NCBI GenBank assembly: GCA_019649035.1 | Contig: BMAT01003207.1 | Span: 129,731-152,243 of the forward strand | Direction of reading: 5' to 3' | Source of the DNA: Elysia marginata | Taxonomy: Eukaryota; Mollusca; Gastropoda; Plakobranchidae | DNA length: 22,513 nucleotides | Translations under genes and position numbers: made by a program | Part shown: piece by piece, positions 11,109-19,100 of the stretch | Layout: each line of letters opens with the position of its first letter | Position numbering within the stretch: position 1 is the stretch's first letter | Notes under the pieces: generated by a model | What the model was told of the DNA's origin: nothing | The model's input: only the letters and a program-made list of their open reading frames with translations | The model's database searches: none

Positions 11109-11533
11109 TTCAGCTGATCCGTAAAGCCCACTCCTTTTCCACTAATCCGAGTGTGCAAGCAGCCTTGTCACAGAACATGAACAATGGCCTGGGCTTGCAC
11201 GTAGCCTAATCCACTCCCGGCTCACTCAACCTTCCCTGTAAAGTCGATCCAACTGCGTTCATGGAATTAGCACCGTAATAACACTAAGAGGACTGGCACA
11301 GGCTTAGGAGACAAGAATACCATGAGGAGCGATCGTTGATAGAATTATCAAATAACTCTTCAGCTTAAGCGAACCAGATTTGCGAGCTTTGTGGTGTATT
11401 GTTTGTTGCAAATCTTTTTATCTCTCTAAATATTTTACAGATCTCTAGCAATGTGACTGTGAATTTGGATTTATTATTTTTTCTCTACGTGTTTTGTTGC
11501 TGGCAAGAGAGAGGAAGTAAAAAGCAGCAACAA

Positions 11534-11586
<53 letters not shown>

Positions 11587-13633
11587 GATAGAGAGAGGGA
11601 GATAGAAAGACACACACACGTATACAGACAGAGACAGAGACAGAGGGGGAGGGAAAGAGGCCAGCGGTCTTGGTTAGTCCATACTTATCTATCTGTTATA
11701 TTAGTATCTCTTGCGTGTTTTTTCAGTCTAAGGAGATTCTAAACTCATCTACGAGGTTGGGTGAGAAACTAATTGGCATCAAGTTGGTATTTGCCTGAGT
11801 GGAGAACCAGAGCGATGAGGGCTAAGAAAAAGTTATAAATTGCATCTTTATTACAAGCAAGCAGTATTGTTACTACCCAGTCAACATACAGGTTGCAGAT
11901 TGAAAACTGTCTACATTGTGACAGGCTCACTATTAACATTACCACAAGCGTACAATTGATACTAAGGATTGGCCTAGTAGTAAATATAAACAACAACCAC
12001 AACAACAACAGAAACAACAACTTTAATAATAATAATAATAATAATGATGATAATAATAATAATAATAATAATAATAAAATGGTAATAATAATAACAATAA
12101 CAACAATAATGATGATAGTAACAAGAATTATAGTTATAATTATAAATAATCATAATAATTATGATGTGATAAAAATAAAAATATGAATAATCACAATCCC
12201 GATAAAATAATTATTTTTACACTTTGTGGTAACAACAGTAACAGAAATAATCATCATAGCAATAGCAACATTGTGATGAGGAGCAGAAACATTGTAGTGT
12301 ATGGAGAGAAGAGCAAAAAAAGTTTTTCCTGAACAAAGAGTGTAAGCCACCCAAACTAACTAAACCTCTAGTCTTTCATCTTTTCTCTTTTCCTCCTCTG
12401 CAGCTGTTATGCGTCTGTTGCCTTTTAGTTTTATCTTCAGTAACCTTTACTTACTCTCGTTTTTCTGGCTTTTCTCTACACACATGAAAAATGGTGTATC
12501 AAGAGAGTCGTAAATTTTAATAGTAATTGAATTTTTGCTCGAATGTCATTAAAAATTTGTTCTAGAGCTTGTAAGATTTTAATAATAATTGAATCTATAA
12601 GAATGTAGAGATAGAAAACGTAGAAAAGATGCAAAGCATAACAAGATAAATAGGACGAATAAAAATGCCAAGTTGAATGTCTAGGTGATTGAAGAAATCT
12701 GATACTTGCTACACTATTTAGGTTCGCGAGAGCGGTCATATTAGTTTGTTGTTTGTCCATCTCTCGAACCAGTACAATTCTGCGCTTTTTAATACAGTAC
12801 GTCAGGATTTATAAGCTAGTGTACTTTTAAAAAGGTTGATGCTATAGAACGGTTTTTAATGCAATCCTTTCGTGTCCCTCTTGTTGGATGGAGAGAATTT
12901 TACATTATTTTTTCCCGTCACAGTTTATCTCTTCCTAATCTCGACCGTGGCTAGTACGGTATGTGAGTAGTTGTTTCACAGTGAGGTCCAAATTGGCGAC
13001 ACCACCAAGAAGAACAAACTAATTACTGTATATAGATACACAATATACATTTAGTGTTACCTTACCACAAATAATGATTGCTCGAACCCTCATTGCCTGT
13101 CTTGAGATAATACTACTCTCTATGTGAAAGAATAACTTTTTCTCAAGACAGTTTTGAATTTCATATTTGAACAGAAAGGTGATTCCGCGCTAAATATTAA
13201 TTTCAATATTAGCTCCGATCTATACATTTTGTTTCAAGACCAATCACTAATGATTCAGACAGCTTAATCACCTGAAAAACGCAATATTCACGGGTCTTTC
13301 TTACAAAAAAGTTACTCGTATTTTAGAACGTTTTTGAAGTCCAATACTTAAATATTTCACGAGGACTTTACCTGTCGTAATAACTACGTAAAACACACCT
13401 CTCCCAGTCTCCCGCCAACTGGTCTCAAACAAGCATAGTAAGATAATCGTACAAAACGCCATGATGATGAATATTAAATCAAGGCACAGTGTATTAAGTT
13501 TGTCTGTTTCTGTGTTTTCTTAGTCTAAACGATGCAGGCTGCCATAAAACTAGAATTAAACGCTGTGATTGTGAATCCAGTAAAAGTTACAGCAGTCCAA
13601 TACATTTATTTTTTTTACATTCCTCTGCTGTTG

Positions 13634-13702
<69 letters not shown>

Positions 13703-16505
13703 GTACTACTACTACTAGTACTACTGCTGCTACTACTATTACTACTACTACTACTGCTGCTACTGCTACTACTACAATTTCTACTACTACTACTACCACT
13801 ATCACTAATACTACTGCTGCTGCTTCCACTTTCTGACTCTACTGCAACTAATAATGTTTTGCAATTTTCTACGTCAAATCTCAACTTACGCTCTACTCTT
13901 GCAACTGATGCTTATAAACGTTTTTAAAGTTTGCTTGAGTTCAATAAAACTGGCAGAAGCATCATACTCATAGCTATCTTTAAAAAGAGGGCACTCGAGC
14001 AAGGATATCGTGTGATACCTTTAAAACACTGGGAACTTTAAATGAAATACGATGTAATTGTTAGGTAGATATAGTACCGTTAGCTTTAGCCTTTGCTTTT
14101 TTAGTATGTCTCGGTTGTACCATCTGGCATTGATGTTTGACCTCCTCGAGGATCATAAGATAATTGTGGATCAGTATGTATACATGTACTAGTTATTTTA
14201 TACTTGCGGATAAAAGGTTTTGTATGAACTATTAAATACTTCACTGTAAAGAGTAAATGTACCCATACCTTTGTTTTCCTCAGCACCATCTCCGAATTTC
14301 ATGTCCACACCACTGGTCTCTCTCAGCCCACGAGATGTCAAGTCTGTAACCTTTACCTCGGACACACGTCCAGCATCGGTCAGCTCCATCTCCACAAGTC
14401 AGATGAGGCTGACTAGACCAGACGCATCTGTCAATTCAGCCGCATCACCATCAGGGTCAGCGCCACGTGCTCCACCTCCGTCGCTGGACATAGCCAGGGG
14501 TCGCAAGCCTTTCAAGGCTGATCATGAACTGTTCAAGCGTCATCCTTGTGGTCTTCCTTGCCCGGCTCCAGTCAATCAGCGTTCACACGCAAGGCCTAGC
14601 TCTTCCTCCACCACCTCACCCACCTCCCCTATACCTCCTTCTAGTGCTGTTACTTCTGCTAGCTGCGGCAGCCCCGCCCTGCCACCCAGACACCCGATCA
14701 AATCTAACAACAACCACAGCCACAAACACCACCACCGGTCCCAGAAGCTTCACAATAATGTTAATGGTAATCATCATAGTCATTATACTCACACTTCCGA
14801 CAAACATCAACATCACGAGAACCACATGCGAAGAAATTCGGTATCAAATGGAGAGTTAAGTGAAGTGGCATGGGACTCAGGCTATGGCTCTAATTTCACC
14901 GAAACAGACAACTCCATCTGGCGGCGTGATGGTGATCGTTGTGCCAGCGATATTAACGTTGATCGACGAGGTCGGCAATTCTCAAAGCGGGGTCCTCCTA
15001 TAGCGCCAAGAAGCGCTTCAGCTTCCAGGGTTGGATGTCAAGAAATCTTCAAGCCTTTCTTGCAACGACCGCTAACACAATCCTCCTCATCTCCTCCGCC
15101 TGATTCGTCTCCGAATCCGCAGTTCTTAGCATCTCCGTCTCCAACATCCTCACTACTCTTGCCACCTCCACCTCCATCATTGCTGGTGACGCCACCAGAT
15201 TCTCCATCGCCAGAACTACCGCCTCCACCATTACCACCGCCACCACCAGAGTTAGAGAGCTTAGAAGCTGCTACAGGTAAACCACTCTTGCCATCACTGC
15301 CACCATCACCCCACCAACATGGTCAAGATCAATCATCATTAAACCAATTAGCACCAAAGTCAGTTCCACAGCCTTCAGAACAGGTGATGGGTACCCCACC
15401 TATGCACCCATCCACTCGAAACGCTAGCAATAACTTTGTTAAACGGACCTTAAGTGACGATGATCGAAACCTTCAGGGCAAAAAGCTAAACCTTCAGGAA
15501 ACGTGGAACATAGCTCGGTACTGCTCTAAACTGAAGTCAGGTAATGAGAACAAAATGAACTCTGATAAAAACTTTGAGCTCTGTTCCATTAAGCGCTTGA
15601 GTAATCTTAATCCTGGTTCAGAGTGTATGTCTTCACGTCATGTCGATCACGATTCTTCCCCTCCAAGGTATGAAGATGCCATAAAACGAGTGAGCATATT
15701 TGGCACTGTTGTCAATGGAAAGTTGTCTGAGCAACGCCAGGACGATGCATCAGACAGCCGTTATGTTGGTGGTGGTAAGGATTCTGAGATAGGAGATGGC
15801 GTTGGTATCTCGAAAACTACTTCAGACCCACATACAAGTTTTAAAATTGCGAGCTCAGCTGGGGCAAGTAATAAATCGAGACTCGGTGGGACTGCTCCGC
15901 CTACGTCAGAGGAGTCAGGTCAAAGTGACAGCCAGCCTCCACCTGCGTTACAAAGTAGCTTTGTTGGTAACAGCATAAAACAATTCGAGGCCAGAGCTGT
16001 AAATTCTAATTCGAACATATTCAACTCCATTGTCCCTTCTAACTGCTCTAACGGTGACAAATATAAACCATCACAGAATACAGCAGTTAACGGAACAAAG
16101 TTATCACATCGATCCGTGCCATTAACGAAAAATAGCCCAGGTAGCCAGAGTAATTTTCAGAACCATCTAAATGAGACAGGAAGCGGATTTGACGTCACTC
16201 CACAGGTGCGAAATAACTTATTAAGTGGACGCCCATTCAAGCCCGTGTTTTCCCGGGAGGACAGCCATATTTCTGATGAAGTGTTTTGGGCAGATGATGA
16301 TTCCAAAGAAAGGGATGATTTTGAGGACCAATCTTCAGGATCTTTTGACAACATTGATAGAGAAGGCAGAAATCTTTCAAAGAGTTCAAAGTCAACAGCA
16401 TCTGCCATTTCTGTCAGACCAGTTTCTTCTAGTTCTACCTCTAGGCCTACAAGCGTAGCAGACACCGAGAACAATAAAATGATAATAATGGAATTTCTTG
16501 TTTAG
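6693..16505 (+). CDS. Ser/Pro-rich disordered protein, three coding exons, family not recognised
   Basis: Joining 6693-6850, 7642-7877 and 14284-16505 gives 2616 bases, an unbroken frame of 871 residues plus TAG. The splice phases agree at both junctions (AG|C and G|CA). I do not recognise the family, and no folded domain or membrane segment is visible. In order: an acidic Ser-rich start (residues 1-60); a short LCRQC motif at 68-72; basic clusters at 74-82 and 93-102 that could be a nuclear localisation signal; an RRNS site suitable for a basophilic kinase just after a His/Asn-rich tract (273-312); DSGYGS at 329-334, matching the DSGxxS degron bound by beta-TrCP; a polyproline stretch (425-453) that could bind SH3 or similar domains; and PPRY at 591-594, a PPxY motif for WW domains. 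This is the profile of a phosphorylated scaffold or adaptor, but that role is inference. The C-terminus is the least certain part. Confidence 0.7.
6851..7641 (+). other. Intron 1 of the 871-aa gene
   Basis: Begins GTAGGT and ends in a pyrimidine-rich stretch (CTTGTTTTTCCTTC near 7594-7607) before TCTAG. No other feature was recognised in its 791 bases. Confidence 0.6.
7642..7877 (+). CDS. Exon 2 of the 871-aa gene
   Basis: Encodes residues 53-131 plus one base. It contains LCRQC, then two Arg/Lys-rich clusters (GRARRRERARA and RRLRPRIKKR), then an acidic Ser-rich end. The chosen acceptor CTGGTCTAG|C follows a long pyrimidine tract. An alternative acceptor ending at 7590 is also in phase and would add 17 residues, but its upstream context is poor. 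The donor is CATAG|GTAATG. Confidence 0.7.
7878..8415 (+). other. Start of intron 2, small inverted repeat
   Basis: No exon was recognised. TACCGGAAAT at 8191-8200 and its exact complement ATTTCCGGTA at 8267-8276 form a 10-bp inverted repeat around 66 bases that include the palindrome GGTTTAAACC. This may be a decayed foldback element. Confidence 0.4.
8416..8780 (+). mobile_element. Possible degenerate hAT (ZBED-like) transposase fragment
   Basis: A translated stretch at about 8418-8569 contains VPNELLSAAKEFVKIVFLKA, reminiscent of the '..VLDEAVKIVNFIKSRPLNSRLF' helix of hAT-type transposases domesticated as ZBED/FAM200/GTF2IRD2. About 120 bases on, near 8686-8725, the DNA resembles a frame-broken version of that family's 'EVRWLSRGKV' block. 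Order and spacing are right, but the similarity is weak, stops intervene, and no ends were found. It could instead be chance. Confidence 0.32.
8781..11064 (+). other. Intron 2 interior, no exon recognised
   Basis: Several open frames of 60-75 codons occur (near 9206-9412 and 10131-10352) next to acceptor-like sequences, but none has a fitting donor, a compatible phase or recognisable protein character. Confidence 0.4.
11065..11106. repeat. (TC)21 microsatellite
   Basis: A perfect TC run of 42 bases, immediately followed by CTTTCAG. It would serve as an ideal polypyrimidine tract for a splice acceptor at 11113. Confidence 0.97.
11114..11200 (+). other. Doubtful cryptic or alternative exon
   Basis: An excellent acceptor, (TC)21 followed by CTTTCAG, precedes a locally GC-richer segment. 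In phase 0 it reads LIRKAHSFSTNPSVQ... for 31 codons to TAA at 11207, and a weak donor CAC|GTAGCC occurs at 11200/11201. Neither upstream exon of the host gene ends in phase 0. Spliced after exon 2 it would add three residues and then a stop; spliced after exon 1 it would stop at once. So if used it would be a poison exon or belong to another transcript. A 31-codon open run is not rare by chance. Confidence 0.22.
11537..11586. repeat. (GA)15 followed by (CAGA)5
   Basis: A perfect GA run at 11537-11566 passes into CAGA units to 11586, then a purine-rich tail to about 11660. It is complementary to the (TC)21 run 430 bases upstream in the same intron. Confidence 0.95.
11990..12180. repeat. AAC/AAT-rich imperfect trinucleotide array
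   Basis: CAA repeats give way to (AAT)n, most regular at about 12025-12076, then to degenerate ATA/ATG/ACA units. The poly-Asn frame across it is repeat-encoded. Confidence 0.9.
12181..13632 (+). other. Intron 2 interior, nothing secure
   Basis: No exon was recognised. Around 12620-12735 a plus-strand reading contains VIEEI and HYLGSRE, a faint echo of the C-terminal RT region of LINE proteins, but it is too short and broken to call. Confidence 0.35.
13633..13825. repeat. (CTA)n trinucleotide array
   Basis: Perfect CTA/TAC repetition to about 13700, then interrupted by GTA, TGC and TTA variants. It gives poly-Leu, poly-Ser and poly-Val frames with no meaning. It is the reverse complement of the array at 3802-4099. 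Confidence 0.95.
13826..14283 (+). other. 3' end of intron 2
   Basis: No other feature was recognised. It ends with the strong acceptor CCTTTGTTTTCCTCAG at 14268-14283. Confidence 0.6.
14284..16505 (+). CDS. Exon 3 (large terminal coding exon) of the 871-aa gene
   Basis: An uninterrupted 740-codon frame, far longer than chance, with Ser/Pro-rich coding character. It holds the His/Asn-rich tract (14706-14825), DSGYGS (14874-14891), the polyproline region (15162-15248) and PPRY (15660-15671). Several donor-like sites occur inside (for example CTACAG|GTAAAC near 15275, GTCAG|GTAATG near 15540 and CCAAG|GTATGA near 15668), so internal splice variants are possible. The last residues (NNKMIIMEFLV) differ in composition from what precedes and overlap an AATAAA at 16473-16478. 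No good donor lies near the end, so I take TAG at 16503 as the stop, with moderate confidence. Confidence 0.85.
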
Positions 16506-16569
16506 TCTTACCAATAACAGACTTACAAGGTTGCATGAAAACTAAAAATTCGTTTAGACATTTTGTGCT

Positions 16570-16765
16570 GAATTACCTATCCCGCAGGATAGCTTGCAGA
16601 GGGGTACATTCTTTTACACACAAGAAAAGTTGGTGGCGCAACAGCTGATGAACCTCTGCTAGTGTGGAACTACCCACGCCACAGAATAGTTTGCGGAGGG
16701 ATACTCCATCACTTTATTCTCATTTTTATACATAAGAGGGATTTGTGATGCAATAGCCCTTTCGT
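16570..16765. repeat. Diverged tandem duplication in the presumed 3' UTR
   Basis: Two copies, about 100 bases apart, share the order CTA(T/C)CC...AGGATAGCTTGCAGAGGGGTAC or CAGAATAGTTTGCGGAGGGATAC, then TTTTACACACAAGA or TTTTATACATAAGA, then GGCGCAACAGC or TGATGCAATAGC. Divergence is roughly 20-25 percent. Confidence 0.6.
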
Positions 16766-16839
16766 TGTCAATTTTACTTTAATTTTCGTTCATGAAAGAA
16801 GGTCAGCCAGAGGCACATTAAATAGATTGAAATAAGATT

Positions 16840-16845
16840 AATAAA
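16840..16845 (+). promoter_or_regulatory. Candidate poly(A) signal, 871-aa gene
   Basis: AATAAA lies 335 bases after the stop codon, a plausible 3' UTR length. A second AATAAA at 17949-17954 is a possible distal site. Confidence 0.45.
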
Positions 16846-18263
16846 GCAGAAAGTTTTCAATACCTTTTTCAAAACCTGACCTATGTTAGAACTATAGTCA
16901 TACTCATATTAATTTCAAATCTTTTCAATATATTTCTTTAGCTAAAAAGCCTGACATGCATGGAATTTGAATTTTTTTGTATACCCATTCAACTAAAATT
17001 ACCAATACATGTATATGGAACCGGTGTCCACCACTCATCCTAATCATAACCACACTGTATTCATTGGATTCACTGAATGTGATGGAGGTAAGAAAGAATC
17101 GGTGTAGATAAACACCTAAAGTTATGTGTACATTTATCAAGTGAAATGAAGCATTCTGTTTTTCCCTGTGCCTTCCCTATCTAGAAGAGCTCTGGCCCGA
17201 TGGGTTAGTGGGAGTTAAATTTCATTGTGGGCATGCATTCTGATTTTATTTTTATTTTTGACTAAGACTGTTATAAATGTAGATTCTTAAAAATTCTTTC
17301 CAGCACTCTGCTTATCAGAGATGCAAGGGAGGCACTTGTTCTCATTCCCAATCCATAATCAGAGATAGATTAAACTGTGTCACTGCTGTACATGTACCAT
17401 CATGTATTAAGCTCTTTTCAAATAATGTTTTGAAAGCACCTGTCTTACAGATTTTGATTTACACATAAATGTAACAACAAAGTTTTTCAAAATTCACAGA
17501 ATGATTGCTTTGTCTAGCATCGACTCCTTTGTCTAGCATCGACGCCAAACATGTAAGATGTCACAGTTTTAAGGTATTGACACTTACACAAAATAATTTT
17601 TTTTTTTAATTTGTGCAATCGACTGCAAACAACCTTTGCAAACTCTAAAAGATATAATACATTTTGGTTGCCTCAAAAAAAAAATAGTAAGAGAGAAAAT
17701 TGTAATTTCGATCAAATTGGTGTTGTTTTTGTTTGTTTTTTTGTAGTTCCAATTTAAAAAATTCAACATCTGAATCTTTGTTAAAGGTTCTCCTAGGATC
17801 AAGAAAGAAAAAGCTTAAAAAGGCTGAGTTCATGTAAAGTTAGAGTATTTATACTGCATACTCAAAGAAATGTTTTATTTTGTTTCATTTGCAATTCACA
17901 ATGTGTTCTGTCCTGATAATTGATTTGATTTTTTGTTTTGTTAGAAATAATAAAGCCCTGATCACTCTGATAATTCACCTAAACTGTTTTCAATATGAAT
18001 ATCTTACAAGTTTTCTGTAAAATATAAAATCACTTCTTAAGCTGAAGCTCTGTCTGTAAACTTGGCCACTCATTCATCAACCATTCAAGAATTTCATGCA
18101 GTGAGACCAACATTAAGAACAATACTGTGGCGTTGAGTAGACCTTACCAGATATTATAAAGACTTCATATTTTATTTTCACAAGTTCACATCATTCTTGG
18201 TGTGACTATGCTGGTGGTACAACTGAAAACAATTTTGAGAGATATCCTGATAGAAGGAATGCA
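16846..18263. other. Convergent intergenic spacer
   Basis: AT-rich with no exon recognised. A 17-base sequence, CTTTGTCTAGCATCGAC, occurs twice with a 19-base period at 17508-17543. Confidence 0.45.
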
Positions 18264-18533
18264 ATTCAGTAAAATCCACCTTAAGTCAAAACCTGTAAGG
18301 AAAACTCTTGCTTTTTGTCAACACCAATACGCAAAACTCTTGCAGAGATCTTGCTTAAAATCAACACCAATACAAGACACTCTTGCAACTCTTGCTTAAA
18401 ATAAACATCAATACAAGACACTCTTGCAACTCTTGCTTAAAGTCAACATCAACACAAGAACTCTTGCAATTCTTGCTTAAAGTCAAAACCAATACAAGAA
18501 ACTCTTGCTAAAAGTTAAGGTCGATACATTTAA
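18264..18533. repeat. 41-bp minisatellite, about six units
   Basis: Units of about 40-42 bases contain ACTCTTGCAACTCTTGCTTA, then AAGTCAACACCAATACAAGA. The middle units are well conserved and the edges diverged. The unit itself has an internal duplication of CTCTTGC. It lies between the two convergent 3' ends. Confidence 0.85.
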
Positions 18534-18973
18534 GGGAAACTCTTTGTATATTTTTATATTTTGGTAATGGTTAAAGTAAGCTTCCACTGAAAGTCGATGT
18601 GATTCCACTGCATTAACATGCTTTGTAAGCTGGCCAGGTCATATTTTATGTAGATGTGACTCATTTCCTGCCACCAGTCTAAATGAATCTGATCTCACAA
18701 TTTTTCAATTTACAAAGCTTTGATATATGGAAGAATGCATTTTTCTAAGGTTCCAAATGTCAGAAATTACATAAAATTTTCAAAAATTTCTGTAGAAAGA
18801 TTTCCTTTGTTTTTAAAATATAGAGGAAGAAGATGAAAAACTAAAGTACCATGTGTGAGAAAGGCAAATAGGCAGAGGTATAATTAGAATATTGACAATA
18901 CTAATGATACAATGATACTGACAAAACTAAAAGAAAACAACGGTAAGGAAAAATTTAATTTCAAATAACATAA
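18534..18973. other. Spacer beyond the RBM19 3' end
   Basis: AT-rich with no exon or repeat recognised. Confidence 0.45.
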
Positions 18974-18979
18974 TTTATT
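18974..18979 (-). promoter_or_regulatory. Candidate RBM19 poly(A) signal
   Basis: TTTATT on the plus strand is AATAAA in the direction of RBM19, 66 bases after its stop codon. This implies a short 3' UTR of roughly 90 bases. Confidence 0.5.
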
Positions 18980-19044
18980 TCAAGATAAACTTCACAAAAG
19001 AAAAAGGTTTTGTGTATTTCCGCAGATGACTACAATATTCCAGC

Positions 19045-19100
19045 TCAGCTGTCTAGGTCGTTCTTCAGACTTGTCTTGCTCACTTTCTTTCTTGGCCCCT
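19045..19100 (-). CDS. RBM19: RBM19 terminal coding exon
   Basis: After the acceptor TTGTCTTTCAG it encodes [18 protein letters not shown] and TGA at 19047-19045. The Lys-rich run directly after HFPD is in the place of the PPKKKR tail of the family. It is too short to stand out as an open frame, and was found by following the splice phase from the previous exon. Confidence 0.85.

Noticed and set aside
11152-11200. GTGCAAGC/GCTTGCAC hairpin in the candidate exon
   Set aside because: An 8-bp stem with a 33-base loop is weak and expected by chance in a window of this size.
12476-12760. LINE-like echo (VIEEI ... HYLGSRE) on the plus strand and an antisense open frame
   Set aside because: The match is about 20 residues with stops inside and no neighbouring LINE blocks in order.
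13532-13927. Poly-Leu frame with an ATG, and antisense Ser/Val frames
   Set aside because: Encoded by the CTA array; no flanking coding character.
17195-17260. tRNA-like A box (GGCCCGATGGGTTAGTGGG) suggesting a SINE
   Set aside because: No B box or tRNA-related fold follows at the right distance.
10049-17394. Several copies of ACATGTAC-type palindromes
   Set aside because: Scattered, unclustered, and a common octamer in invertebrate genomes as far as I recall; no positional pattern here.
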